Positions 32,106-43,850 of a stretch of 64,000 bases of DNA are shown here, piece after piece. Under the pieces are notes generated by a model, which saw only the letters and a list, made by a program, of their open reading frames with translations, was not told the DNA's origin and searched no databases. Position 1 is the stretch's first letter. The number at the start of each line of letters is the position of its first letter. The stretch lies in assembly GCF_963678635.1 (NCBI RefSeq), contig NC_087071.1, forward strand, positions 40,317,797 to 40,381,796. Reading direction: 5' to 3'. The position numbers and the translations under genes were made by a program. The stretch is from Symsagittifera roscoffensis (lineage: Eukaryota > Xenacoelomorpha > Acoela > Convolutidae).

Positions 32106-34410
32106 ACCTGAACAATTATGTCGCCCAAACTTGTTCAGTTTTCAAAAACTTCAAGCCTAGGTAACTTTTTTTCGAAAAACTTCTCATAGTGAAATGGGTT
32201 CTGTGTAGGTCGCGCTTCATTTTGATATAGATCAAAACACTACGGTCGAGAGTGGCAGTAAAAAAGATAAATGGGTTCAATAAACAAAAAATACGTTTTG
32301 AGATTTCATAAGATGCATAGTTCAATCCCCGAGTAGAATAAAACTCAAATCCAGTGTTTTAATTCGTCTTCTTTGATCGTGAACGCCATTTACCTTAGTA
32401 AATGCCATTCCGAACCACATAATTGGAAATAAAGTTACCGAGAAGCTGGAAGCCCCAGTAAAAGGCCCGAAAAAGAGGTAACCAAGTTATCCCAGTAAAG
32501 GAACCCAAATGTAGTAAAGGTATTCCAGCAAAGGTACCCAAGAAAAAACTTACTACTATCGAACTCACTTATTATGACTATTTTCGACCTCACTTCTGAT
32601 GATTATTTTCGGCCTAAATTCTGTCGGCTAAATGGCCGCCAGTACCCTGGAGAGACGTTGACTCACCTAGTTAAAACTATTAAAGAAGACGTTTATTATC
32701 ATGTTTTTTGCTTTTTTAAACTGTTTTTTGAGGTCGCATTATTGGAAAGTTTTTTTTTGAAAAAAATTGTTTAAAAAATTGAGTTAAAAAAGGAAAAAAA
32801 ATTAATATCAACAAAAAATTACATGATTACGTTAATTTGAAACAAAAAGAAGCGTTGACGTTTGTTGTATAATAATGGATTATAATCCGTTAAGATAGAT
32901 TCTAATTCAATAAAGTTTGAGAAAAAAATTTTTCAAAAAAATCGATTATAATCGATTATATTGTTTTTTTTTGTTTCAAAAAAATAGTAACAGCATTATC
33001 TATTTAAAAGCGATTATAATCGATTTTTTTGAAAATTATGGAGACTGACAAAAAAATCCAATATAATCTGTCATTTTCTGTGTTTACCTAATACGGGCTG
33101 GCAAAGTTAAAATTTTTTTAAAAGTTGTCCGTTATAATCTATCATTTTAATCTATCAATTTCTGTTTTTACCAAATGCGGGCTGGCAAAATAAAAAAAAT
33201 TGAAAAATTGTCCAAAAAGTCCAAAACTAGACGATTAAATTAATTTGCTACTCAGTAATTTTGAGAAAAAATCCTAAAAATGGCAACCTTTTTTTGCGGT
33301 TGGTTGCTTTGCCTTCCGCGACATTTGCTGATTTCGGTTCGAACCAATAAGCTATGATCTCACCTTCAAATCTAAGGTTTATTAGCGGCTTTTGCAAACA
33401 TGGCGATTGTCTATTAGATCTAAAAAATGTGTCATATCATTCAATTGAAGTTAGTAATTAAGAAGCAATTCATTGTCTATTTTTCTACTAAAGAAACAAT
33501 CGGTAGATTTAGTTCGGGAGTTTTACTAAGTTGAAGTTTCATATTTTCTTTTCGTGTTTAGAGCAAACGGCTAACCCGAAAATTGCAATATTTGTTTGAA
33601 AATCAGACAAAGTTAGTTAAAAGAGAAATTAACTACACAATTGCAAAATTTATTGTTATATCAACTAAATGATAATCTGTTCATAACTCAAATGTCATAA
33701 TCAAAGTTGTCAAAGTGAAGGTAAATTAAAAACAACCAAAGAAATTAAACCATTTATTTTTACTTTGTAAAATTTACCAATTAGCCCACAGAATTGAGGT
33801 TTCAGATTAATTATTCAACTTAACACAGTCGGAGACTGAGTTGCCCGGCCGATGATTCGAGCGAAATTGTCAAATGATGTCAAAATGTTGTCGGAAATGA
33901 ACACGGCCATAAATTACCATTGTGTGAAGATTTTTCTCATAAAACTTTTCAAGTCTTTAACTTTACTTGTGAAAAAACCATCAAATTAAAATTTGAAACG
34001 AAATCAATGAAATATTGACTTTACGACAACGTCTCATTTTATGTAAATTAAAAAAAACCCAGACAGGTGTAAATTCAAAAATTGTTTGAATTTGCAAAGT
34101 CTTTGATCTCTGCGAACACCAAATGCTCATAAGCAAATACTTTTATTACGAGGCCAGGCTGTGCATTGTGTAAATTGTTAGCGAATTCCGCAACAGGCCA
34201 GCAAAACAGAACATGGCTATTTTTCTTCGATCTTCTTTGCTGTTTTAGATTCTGTTCTGTTGGATTCCATGACAAATAGCTAAAACACCGATTTGCTCAA
34301 AAACACTCCAAAAATAGGCAACAAAAATAGGCAAATTTTGTAAAATCCTAAGCAAACATAATGCTTGTAGTTAATAAACTTAAGATGTCGTGGAATCCAC
34401 ATCGGTAAGT
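32106..34410. other. Spacer with short local repeats
   Basis: No supported gene. 32450-32545 holds a degenerate ccagtaaaggaaccca repeat. 32940-33025 is rich in the self-complementary motif aatcgattataatcgatt. The 34075-34275 minus frame (VIKVFAYEHLVFAEIKDFAN) has mild coding character but no known motif. Confidence 0.4.
33064..33213. repeat. 85-bp tandem duplication
   Basis: aatctgtcattttctgtgtt...gcgggctggcaaa-type unit occurs at about 33064 and again at about 33149. Both contain gggctggcaaa followed by an A/T run and a ttgtcc end. Confidence 0.65.
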
Positions 34411-34414
34411 GAAA

Positions 34415-34610
34415 CCAGCAAATTGTAAGCGGAACCCGCAAATTGTTAGCGGATTCTACAAATAGCAGTCAGAATCCGGAAATTGTTAGCCGATTCTGCA
34501 AACTGTAAACGGTTGCCGCAAATTTAAAACGGAAGCCGCGTAAATTTGCGGAATCCATTTACATTTGCTGAATCCGCGTAGATTTGTGGAATCCGGAACA
34601 ACTAACTATG
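34415..34610. repeat. 20-bp repeat that switches orientation
   Basis: About six direct units like gcaaattgttagcggattct (34436 on) are followed by about three units in the opposite sense (gcgtaaatttgcggaatcc). Hence the array has an internal inversion point near 34535 and can fold on itself. Confidence 0.7.
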
Positions 34611-34704
34611 CTCGCTCGTTGCGGAATTCGCAAAAACTAATTTGCCGACAAATTATACCTTACACGTATTTGTACGCGGATTTCACAAAACTTTTGTAAG
34701 TGGA

Positions 34705-34803
34705 AACCATTGAAATTTGGGCAATGTTTTGAAATTTGTCTCTGGAACCCAGGAGCATGCAGACACCAAACTGTGCGCCCATCCATTGCACAATTGGGCC
34801 TCG
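34705..34803 (-). pseudogene. Second copy of dispersed coding fragment
   Basis: Minus-strand reading RGPIVQWMGAQFGVCMLLGS matches the plus-strand stretch LLVHWIGAQFCACMVLDS at 10357-10632. The two share about half of the residues over the core. The overlapping 95-aa frame at 34637-34924 is in a different register and is probably not the ancestral frame. Confidence 0.4.
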
Positions 34804-34944
34804 TAGTGTTTCTTACTGATGAAAGTTTCTTAAATTTTACCCTTGCTTTTTTAGACTTGCATTGATTTTTTTCATGTGTGTTATTTATCACACTTTCTTT
34901 CTTTATTTTTGGTTCAACTTCCACTGTGAATGATTCTTTTTTAC

Positions 34945-35050
34945 CTTTATAGCGACTCTGTTGACGCTGACAGGTGAGAGTTGGCTGTCTTCCTTGTGAC
35001 CGATTGGGAGTGAAACGAATCGGTCAGGAAATGCTCGCCACTCGAGTGAA
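34945..35050 (+). repeat. Dispersed repeat, related to 48290-48405
   Basis: gtgaaacgaatcggtcagga and then ctcgccactcgagtgaaa match gggaaacgaattaggcagaa and gcatccctcgggtgaaa at 48358-48400. In the better-kept copy the frame reads GERWESLVFVLADREGNELG, so the repeat may derive from coding sequence. Confidence 0.5.
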
Positions 35051-35825
35051 AAAAATCTAAACATATCTGTTTTTGTAGTTAGTTCAACGCGTACCCTTTT
35101 TTAAACAATCAATTATCAAATTTGTTATTTTTGAGTTTTTTCTTGCTTATAAGATTGGTGGAATATTACAATTTAATCAAATTTACTTGAAAAGAAATTT
35201 GAAGGGCTGGGGTGGCGAGAAATTGACTTTCTGAAGCTCCAAAGGGTCTCCTCCTGTACTTCGTTTCAGTAACCATTTTCGGTCGATCGAGCCAAGAATA
35301 AAGTAAACAATGCGCCTCAAGCGCTAATTAACACCATTTTGTGAGAATGAACAGAAGCTGAAAGAAAATGTATTTCTTTGAATGATTTGAATTATTTTTC
35401 GGACAATTTAGATTGAAAAATTAATTAGTCCAAGACTCACCACCAATAACGGGATCAACCATTTTTTCAAAAATTAAAAGCCGAACGTTACGAGGCATCG
35501 TTTAGTTTCCAATATCTGTTTGCTAGGAGGTTTTCTGACGATGAAATGATTATCATCTTCAAAAATTATGACATCGTTGAACTAACCTATAGGTTTTAAT
35601 CTACATATAGCAGTCGAGTTTGTCTTTAAGGCCACTTCTAATTTTTTTCGATATTTTTTGTGGCCTTAAAATTGCATCGCCCAAAAAAAAGCAGCAGGGA
35701 TCAAAGAAATTAAGGATCAGGGAGTTGCAAACTACCATAATCTTCAACCATTGATTTCTTTGAGTTTCCATAGAAGTTTCCCGAAAAGGGGAGCTGTGGG
35801 CAAATACACTTAACTATCTCCTTAG
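35051..35825. other. Spacer upstream of LINE copy 1
   Basis: AT-rich. No frame or repeat recognised apart from the purine-rich aaaaaaaagcagcagg near 35683. It may include part of the LINE 5' UTR. Confidence 0.35.
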
Positions 35826-35988
35826 CCTTTTAGCCTAAGGCACAATTTTCTAGTCTATTTGTTGTGATAAATTTACTTAAAAGTAGGTTTAAAATTTTGT
35901 ATCACCTGTGCTCTAGTTGCATTTATCATCGCTGGAGCTTTTTGCTGTGAAAACATGACTGCTGCCATCAGACAAAAAAATTGAACAT

Positions 35989-36787
35989 TTGGACTATTCT
36001 ATCTTAGGAGAAATAAAAACAGTCTTTGGTCAAATTTTGGATCTTGTCCACGCCGAACAGCAGAACACTGTTGGCATGGAATTTGAGAATGACAAATTAG
36101 GACACAACCAGGAAACTATCAAGAAAACGCTGTTTGATATAGAGCGTTATTTTTTCAAATCGTGTTTGATTTTTCATAAACTAGATGCATCAGATCCTGA
36201 TGATGATGTCTCAAAGGTCATGAACGATCAAATCTATTCTTGTTCATGACATGGACCTCGCAGCTAGTATTTTTCTTCCCAGTGCAGGTCGGAGACCAAA
36301 AAAGGGCAAATTTTTAAATAATTTACATCGCGATTTGGTTTGATCATATAAAGATAATTTGAAGAATAAATAAATAGTGCAGGGAAGTCTACCTATGTGG
36401 CTTAAGGGTTGACGCCAATGGACAGAGGTACTGGATCACGCCAAAGCTAACCGCCTGTCATCGAAACTAAAAAATGGTCGAGATTTAATAAAAATAGGTT
36501 TCAAAAAAGTGAATGAAAAATGGATTGGATTAGTTTCGAATAAATTTAATTGATGTTTTTTTTTTGGTTGGAGAAAAAATGAGGCTGGAGTTTAAATGAG
36601 TTATACTGATGCACCCGGTGAAAATGTGGATAAATTTTATCGAATAAAACCCAAAAACGAAGCAGAAGACAAACTTGATCGGCTCATTAATCTTGTGACT
36701 CAAGTAACCAATATGGTTTCTCCTCCAGAGAACAACTCGTCAAAAAAGACTTTCGATTGTGATATGAGTTCATTTACTGACGAATAG
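35989..36787 (+). pseudogene. LINE copy 1 ORF1-like region
   Basis: 35989-36249 (ends TGA) reads DLVHAEQQNTVGMEF, then TIKKTLFDIERYFFKSCL and HKLDASDPDDDVSKVM. The LDASDP block is shared with LINE copy 2. 36596-36787 is a separate 63-aa frame (EAEDKLDRLINLVTQVTNMV) with coiled-coil character. Assigned to ORF1 by position and by homology to copy 2. Confidence 0.55.
36389..36440 (+). repeat. tRNA-like SINE remnant
   Basis: tggcttaagggttgacgcc fits the Pol III box A consensus TRGYNNANNNG, and ggatcacgcc follows 36 bases on as a weak box B. Compare 29619-29684. It lies between the two ORF1-like blocks of the LINE, so it could also be a chance match. Confidence 0.25.
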
Positions 36788-36954
36788 TTTAAAGCAGGGT
36801 TAAGTCGCATAGGATGATAACCACGCTCTAAACATTTTAACATTTTGTTCTTTATCGAAGACCAAGCAAAGATTCAACTACAACAAGGATCGATAAGTGG
36901 TTGATTGTTTTTCTCAAAGTACCAATTATAAGACGCAATTTTGTAAAAAGTTGA

Positions 36955-37145
36955 AAAAACGCTGAACTCGATACCCACAAAATTGGGTCTTATGAAACAT
37001 GGTTACATAATGACGAACCCTTAGATTTCCCATTAGATTCATACTACCTAGATGGTTGGCAAAAAAACTTTAACACGCGACAGGTAAGGGAAAACGGAGA
37101 GGGGGTTTTACGGCATTTGTGATCAAAGGCGCACACAGAAAGATT
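36955..37145 (+). pseudogene. LINE copy 1 AP-endonuclease fragment
   Basis: The frame reads ETWLHNDEPLDFPLDSYYLD with the SETWL motif of APE endonucleases at 36993, then NTRQVRENGEGV where the family has R...GGGV. TGA follows shortly. Upstream and downstream endonuclease motifs are not clear. Confidence 0.7.
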
Positions 37146-37269
37146 AAAATTGCTAACTTTTTTGGGTGGCAAAACGGATGAGCAATTATTCTGCATTTTG
37201 TGAAGACCAAAATCACGACTTTTTGATAAACTCCTACCCTGTTCGACTCCTCTATCTATTTTTCATTAC

Positions 37270-38330
37270 CCCTCATATCATAATGAAGTGCTGAAATTTT
37301 TTTAAAGTATTTTGGAATCAAATCATCCAGTGATCATATTGACATAAGTGGGAAATTGATTAAATTTCGTGCTAAAAGGTATTCAGCTATCCAAAAGCTT
37401 ATTTGTTCAACCAGCTGTTGATCTATGGAAAGTTTCCACATGTGTGCAGAATAGCCAATGGTCTACAATTTCAGAAGGGCTTTTGAGAGGACTCAACAAA
37501 GCTTAGAACAACAAATCTTCTTTCATCAATAAGCAAATTTATTGAAAAATTGAGTTTCAACCGTTTTGTCGTATTTTATATTAGGTTTAACCTTTTTGCA
37601 GCAGAACAATTTAGTTTCAGAAAAAATTGTTCATGTATTTACGCTATCATTACAGCAACAGAAGCTATGCTAACATGCGACAACCGAAAAAATTTGAGAA
37701 TGGCTTATTTAAAAGAATTCCAGAAAAGCTTTTGACACCATGTATCATAATGTTCTGATGAAAAAAGCCAGAAGTCCATATATAAAAGCATATGTTTTAA
37801 ACAAATACAATCATATTTAAATAAGCGTTACTGATACTTATCATCAATTGGAAAGAAATTGAGTTTTCTACAGATAAATACGGTGTACCATAGCGCTCTG
37901 TATTTGGGTCGCTCCTTTTCTGTTAGGCACAAAAGACCTTCCTATCATATCAACAAACTGAAAAAGTGTCTTTTTGGGAAAAAAACAACGTTGTTTTGCA
38001 CAAATGAAAATTAAGCGGAGTACATCTGTTTAAAGAGAAAGAAACTGTAGACTGGTGATGCAAAGCATAAACAATAACAATTATAAAAAACAGTCAGGTA
38101 GCCGAAATTTCAGTTTTTGTCGGAAAACAAAAAAGGCAAAGTATCACTCGGAGGGAAAGAAAATGGAAAATGTAGGTCATTTCAGAAAATTGGGAGTCGT
38201 AAAGACATTAAAATGACCTTTACCTTTTGTCAGCATGTTGATACGATTTGCAAAATGCAAAAAGCTAGCCCATTTTATTGGCTTATTAAATCAAGCAAGA
38301 AAAGTTTTTCTCAAAAACTTTTTCGGAGAT
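37270..38330 (+). pseudogene. LINE copy 1 reverse transcriptase, broken
   Basis: GKFPHVCRIANGLQFQKG (37427 on) matches the FP..LK.A.V.PI.KKG segment. NLLSSISKFIEKLSFNRFVV and AEQFSFRKNCSCIYAI match the next RT blocks. FQKSF shifts into KAFDTMYHNVLMKKA, the catalytic-Asp block. GVP, then TAG, then RSVFGSLLFC at 37882 is the GVPQGS motif with its Gln codon now TAG. The FADD box appears as FAQM-like near 38014. The thumb region CQHVDTICKMQKAS follows. Confidence 0.85.
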
Positions 38331-38432
38331 TTTAAAAAGTTTGTGCATGGCCCGTTGTTTCATAAGTCTAAATATTTTATTGATGTTTATAAAAAATTTT
38401 CTGAAAATTATTTTTTACTGCAAAACGGATAA

Positions 38433-39171
38433 ATGAAAGTTCGAAACAATGATTCCAGTTTTTTTTTCAATCTAAAATTGAAACCTTCTTCGAAGTCTTA
38501 TTTGATCAGTTATATAACAAAACAAATGATCAGTTGCTTAAGGAATCTCCACTCAGTTCTCTAAACAAAGAACAATATTCACAGAAGAGTTGCACAAGAG
38601 CTCGCTAGTCTAAAACTCTTTATTTACAAATAGTACAAGCAAATTGTGTGATCAGGTCCTTCAGCCAGAGTATGAAAAAATTTTCCATTTTTTTCTTCTT
38701 CGAAAAAACTGTTACCTGATATTTGAAAACAATTATAAAAAATGAAATTAAAATTTTTAATTGAAAAATTACGAACTGATTCTGATAGAGAATTCACGTT
38801 TTTATGAAAAACTTTTTTGTTCATAAAAGTTAGAATTTCGATCCTCGTATTTTTTTTTTTAAGATCTTGCCTCGACGTTTATTACTGTTTACGCATATTT
38901 TCTCACAAAATGAATCAAATCTTTCTTTTTGCCAAAATATCCCAGGCAAACGGATAAAATGCTCGAGCCAAAATGGTTGTTTACGGATACATTCTGTCGG
39001 ATATTTTTTCTTCGTTTTACCTAGATGCTAATGAGCTGCATGATTTTTTGTTATCAAAAACGCTCTAGGTTGCCCGTCAGAGAAGATAATGGGAAACCAG
39101 ACACATCCAAGCATATCTTGTAACGAAAATAAAAAACAATGCTTCGCACAATCCTTTTCTTAAAAAAATAT
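38433..39171. other. Spacer, nothing recognised
   Basis: AT-rich sequence after the LINE RT. It may include the decayed LINE 3' part. No motif is convincing. Confidence 0.35.
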
Positions 39172-39545
39172 TGCATCGAAGTGAATATGTTATAATCACA
39201 ATCCAAAACTTACATCACCGAAATCAAAGTTTGAGATCTGTCAAGGAATTTTTTACAAATAAATCTTCTAGGGCTGGAATTTTAGATTCATGCGGCTGCA
39301 TGAACTCAGTCAAATAAACTATCAAGTGTCTTTCTGCTGGCCAGAAAACCTTTTCAGTCTGGTAATCTTGCGTGATCTTGTAAGAGATGCTCCATTCTGC
39401 TAAATTTTGCAAGAAAGATATTTTTTACGAGAGTCTTGCAAGAACTGTTTTCCTTGAGCAACTCTTACTATCCTACAAAAACTTCCCATATCTGAGAACT
39501 TTTCATAAAATTTGTAGAGCATAAGTGCTGTATATGTACAGTTTC
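39172..39545 (+). repeat. Dispersed direct repeat, copy 1
   Basis: About 370 bp starting gtgaatatgttata and including aatcaaagtttgagatc, tttctgctggcc and gagtcttgcaaga, found again at 40107-40505. The minus frames across it (39224-39412, 39400-39612) differ between copies and are not supported as genes. Confidence 0.75.
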
Positions 39546-40106
39546 TCACAAAAAAAAATTCTCTCCTAAAATGCCAAATGAACCCGGCAAGTTGATACCA
39601 AACTCGAACCAAAAAAATCGAACCAGTCTTTTACGGATATACTTGGTCGAATTTTTGTACGCGAAAACTTCATGGCAAAAACTTCAAAGATTTTGGTGAG
39701 AAAAAGCTAAAGCGCGATTGCAAAAAAAATTAGCATTCATGGCAGAAGGAAATAATCATAAGTACTGGCACATAGACAGCTAATTACTATGCAGTTGCCC
39801 TGAAATTACAAAAAAAATTTAAAACTGAGATTAATGCGAGTCGCGGAGTAAACTTGAAATTTTATTAAGTCTGTCCAAGCAATTTCAGCGTCTTTCATTT
39901 CAGTACAATCTAGATTGATTTTATTCTTTAGAGATCGAAGGGAGTGAAATTGTTTTCTTTGTTTGTTGTAGCTAAATTACCCAACATACCAAACTTTTCT
40001 ATTTAATTGACCATTTTGATCAAAATCATGATTTGAATGAACAAAAAAATTGAACCACAAAAAATTGAAACAAGAGGTTGATTGCAAGAAATGTGAAACA
40101 GTGTTG
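39546..40106. other. Spacer between direct repeats
   Basis: AT-rich, no gene or motif recognised. Confidence 0.4.
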
Positions 40107-40505
40107 TATCAAAGTGAATATGTTATAGCCACAACCCAAAATTTACATTATGGAAATCAAAGTTTGAGATCAGATAGGGACTTTTCTGCAAATAGGTGAT
40201 CTTGGGCAGGTTCTTCGAATTTTAAATTCGTGAGGCTGTGTGACCTTAGTCAAACAGTAAATCGACTGTTTTTCTGCTGGTCAAAAACTCTTTTTAAACA
40301 ATTTTTTTTAGGATGTTAATCATGCGTGAGCTTGGAAAAGATCTCCACACCGCAAAATTCTGCAAGAAGCAGCTTTTTTTTACATCGAGTCTTGCAAGAT
40401 CTTGCAAGATAGCTCTCCTTGGGCATTTCCTGGTTTTATCATCCTACATTATCCTCTCAGAGAACTTCTCATAAGATTTTGTAGGAAATCTACGCTTTCG
40501 TACAA
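40107..40505 (+). repeat. Dispersed direct repeat, copy 2
   Basis: Second copy of 39172-39545, about 75 percent identical by eye, with an extra cttgcaagatcttgcaagat internal duplication near 40393. The ~935-bp offset suggests an old segmental duplication or two insertions of one element. Confidence 0.75.
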
Positions 40506-41599
40506 ATTTCATATAGGAAAATTTCTGAGCTAGTAATTTTTCGCAAAGTAGAAAAAATCGGAAGCAGCAATTTGAAGCAATGTCGAGTTCACATAAATAT
40601 TGACAAAATATCTAGTTTTCAGCAAAAAACTAAAAGTTAGTTGGTTACTCGTAAACTCAAGTAGCAAAACGAATTGTTTGGTCTATGAGTTTGCGTTATT
40701 GTTCTCTGTATTGGTGATTTTTCCTAGCTGAACTGGAATTGATCTTTCTTATTCGGTTCAAACTGAAAGATCACTTTGCGATTTATGTTAAAATTAGCTG
40801 GTGAAACATGACCTTTAGTCATTGGTTCGAGCAACTTTGTGCGGGTGATTTACCATGTCTATTTGATCTGAATTGCTACTGGAACTATCACTCAAATCTC
40901 ATTAATTCACTCCTTATCAATAAACCATTTGTCGCTGCAATAACCTTGATACTCTGCGGAAAACATTTAGATTGCGGAAAAAACTCTTCATGAGTTGTAA
41001 CAAAAAAAATTTAAAAAAAGAAAATGCAACGAAATTTCGAAAAAAAAAATGTAGGAAAAGTTCCTACCTTACAAGTTTTTTCCTCTTCTTAAAAATTTTT
41101 CTCAGGAAAAACCCCCATTTTGTATTATTTTTAGAGCCTAATTTTAAAAGATTTTGTAAGGTTCCTTTAAGAAAAGTTCCAAGATAGCACTTTCAGTCAA
41201 GGTGGGATAGTTTTTTAAAAACTCTTCAAATCGGTTATAATCGAACATTAAAATTCTTTTTTTTGGATTAAATTTGGATGAAACGTTTGATGTTCAATTA
41301 AACCGATTTAAAAGCATTCAATTGTTAAAAAATGAAGAGGCAATTTCTAATCTCTTACAGAAAATCTTTGTAACCTACTGAAATTTTTCATGTTTTTTTT
41401 CCAGAGTAGAGTAATTCGTGTTACAAGTTTCTGAGTACTTAAGGTACATAAGGTGTAGGTTCATCTGAAATATTTTCGATAATAGAAGTGACAATGCCCA
41501 AAAATAGAGCAAAAAATCAAGTTATAGAGCTGATTCATAATCCAAGCAACCAAGTTCTGACGTTTCGGCTGGCCTGAGGTTTTACATTATTAGCCTTTT
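40506..41599. other. Spacer, nothing recognised
   Basis: Short frames at 40808-41187 lack motifs. Sequence before 41600 may be the decayed 3' end of LINE copy 2. Confidence 0.35.
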
Positions 41600-41937
41600 C
41601 GCATATTTATACGTGTTCTCCTTGCCGTATAACGAGATGAAGCTTCCTCGATTTTGAAAAAATATAAAAAAGTGTTACGATTTTATGAAGTTTCAAATTT
41701 TTTCGAAAAAATAAACAAAACAACTCAATCGATGATCTCTCATTAAAAATAGATTTAAAAACTTTCCGTAAGAGGCGAATCATAATCAAAATCAAAATGC
41801 AATTTAGTTTGAGTTTGAAATGTAAAAAGTTGAGGTGTAAAAAAAAATTGATGCATTATATAACTCTCAAGGATTGCGTACAATGGCTGAGGATCATCGA
41901 GCCGAGGCCCTGCCGAACCATAAAACAAACACACGAT

Positions 41938-42415
41938 TCAAGATACTAAAATGGTTTCTTGAAAGACGGATATAATTATAAGAAAAAAATTTTCAAATGT
42001 CGAGATACTACATACAAACTTCAGCGTAGATACATAAACTTTTTTCCTGAATCCAAATTGTTCTGCTACAAGAATGTTAAACTTAATGATAAAAACAAAA
42101 AACCATGGAATTGCTTTTTTTCTTTGATAAGTTTGCCTATTTATAAAAGCGAGCTTGTTGGTCGAAAAATTGTCGAGTTTTCGTAAGACTTTGGCTATCA
42201 GGCACTTATTTGGATAAATTCCGTAGATTAATACTTGAAGGAACAACAGCACAAAACTTGATCATTTCAATACTTATGCTATCATGACTAATAGATGATT
42301 TGTTATAAAGATATTCAAACACTTTCAGTATTATATTTTGATATGCGGGATAGAAAAAAAACAGATTTGTGTTCTTATTGACTCCTAAACTAGTTTTATT
42401 CTGGTTATCAAGCAA
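41938..42415 (-). pseudogene. LINE copy 2 reverse transcriptase part
   Basis: 42206-42415 reads YNKSSISHDSISIEMIKFCA, matching the K-S-S-G-x-D-x-I-S-x-x-x-I-K region. 41938-42252 reads GIYPNKCLIAKVL and then FNILVAEQFGFRKK, which parallels FNLFAAEQFSFRKN of copy 1. The GVPQGS and FADD motifs were not found downstream. Confidence 0.8.
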
Positions 42416-43156
42416 GTTTGGCTGTTTTTTACCAATGTAAACAAAAATTATTTGAAATCAATCAAAATTTTTGGAACGATTTTTCATTTAGAGTCCTCAA
42501 AATACATTGAGTAAAAACGATTTCGACTTTGAATTACAGATAAGCCTGTGTTTTGTCGTAAAACCCTTTTACTCGTATATTTAGACGGAAAACTTGGGAA
42601 ATTGCATTTTTGGTTGGTTTTGAAATTTACCTTTTGTATAGTCCGACTCTTTTATCGCAAACGATGTTATAATCACGACTCACCCAAAACTTTTTTTGCT
42701 GTCGGTTTTTAGCGGGCAAAATTCATGAAAAACGTCGAGAATTGATTTTGTCAACAGTTCAAAAGGAAGTTTTTCAGTTATACTTACCAATCATATGATT
42801 TAATCATATGATTAAATAAAATCCAAAAATTCTCAAGCTGAGAGTATATTCAAACGCTAAATTTTAAGGCTGATCAAGGAAATCTACGTTAGCGATTTTG
42901 AACAAGAGAATGTTTTCTGGGCGGCAGTTCAATGTAAAACTTTTCAGGCTCCTATATGAGCTTAACAAAGAGTAATCGTGGTGGTCGGTACAAAAAGCAT
43001 GTTACAGGTTTACTCAAAAATTACCGTATTTCATGTTCACTTTCGATAATTTTTGTACCTACAAGTGTGGCCCAACCACAAAGGCCGCATAACTTTCTTA
43101 TTTTTCCCTTGCCTGTTGGTTAAGGCATATTGGTAATTATTTAGCTAGGCTTAATC

Positions 43157-43640
43157 TCAAGGGTCGTCATCATGTAAACATATTTCACAAAAACCTACTA
43201 CGGTATCTAAGAATCGTACTTTTTCGATTATTCTCTTATTTATTTTCACATTACTGAACCAAATCACACTGATGATGATAGAAAATTTTGGCCACTTTGA
43301 TCTGCAAGCAACTCCGGAAAAAACGACATCATCGAAAACGTTATTGATAGAAATACCCATTCGGTTGTTATTGACCTTCAAGACAACATCCCAAGGATCT
43401 GATGCATCTAGTCAGGGAAATTTTAGACACAATTCGGTGGAATAAAGCTCTATACCATGCATCCCTTTCTTGATAAATCATTGATTGCACAACGTTTGTC
43501 ATGCGATCATTCTAGGACAACATCCTTCTGCTTTTAGTTGTCATTAAGAACCAGCATTTGAGCAAAGATTTTTTGTTTCTCCAAAAGTAGAAAATGCTGA
43601 CTGCTCAATTTGTTATATAATGGGAGCGTTCATGATTTTA
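43157..43640 (-). pseudogene. LINE copy 2 ORF1-like region
   Basis: 43157-43381 encodes NNNRMGISINNVFDDVVFSG and CRSKWPKFSIIISVIWF, preceded on the strand by LDASDPWDVV in the extended frame, homologous to LDASDPDDDV of copy 1. It has RRM-like strand spacing, but no formal domain can be claimed. Confidence 0.55.
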
Positions 43641-43850
43641 GAGTAGAAATTCCAGCGAAGATGAATCCAACTAGAACACAGAAGACGTTCAATTTTTTAT
43701 TAGGTTTATCACAACAATTAAGCTGTCAAAAAGAGTGTTGAGGTCAGAAAACCAACTAGCGCACGGTTGACATTCAATTCTATTTAATAAGTTTATCACA
43801 ACAATTAGGCTGTCAAACAAGAGTGCTCAGCTTTAAAACTTTAAAAAATA

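Larger units (their letters stand above)
35830..38432 (+). mobile_element. LINE copy 1 (APE-type non-LTR element)
   Basis: A 5' part (ttgttgtgataaa; tctagttg...tcgctgga near 35915), ORF1-like blocks, an AP-endonuclease segment and a reverse transcriptase follow in LINE order. The same parts occur in inverted orientation at 41600-43850, with about 1.2 kb between LDASDP and the FP-x-x-x-K-I-A segment in both. Jockey/CR1/L2-like by RT landmarks, clade not decided. Stops and shifts throughout make it inactive. No poly(A) tail or target duplication was identified. Confidence 0.85.
41600..43850 (-). mobile_element. LINE copy 2, inverted relative to copy 1
   Basis: The minus strand carries the same series as 35830-38432: the 5' motif ttgttgtgataaac (here twice, about 84 bp apart at 43683-43830), a tctagttg...tcgctgga match, the LDASDP block near 43410, ORF1-like WPKFSIIISVIWFSN (43157-43381), and RT blocks at 41938-42415. 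All frames are broken. The two copies show that one LINE family colonised this region repeatedly. Confidence 0.8.
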
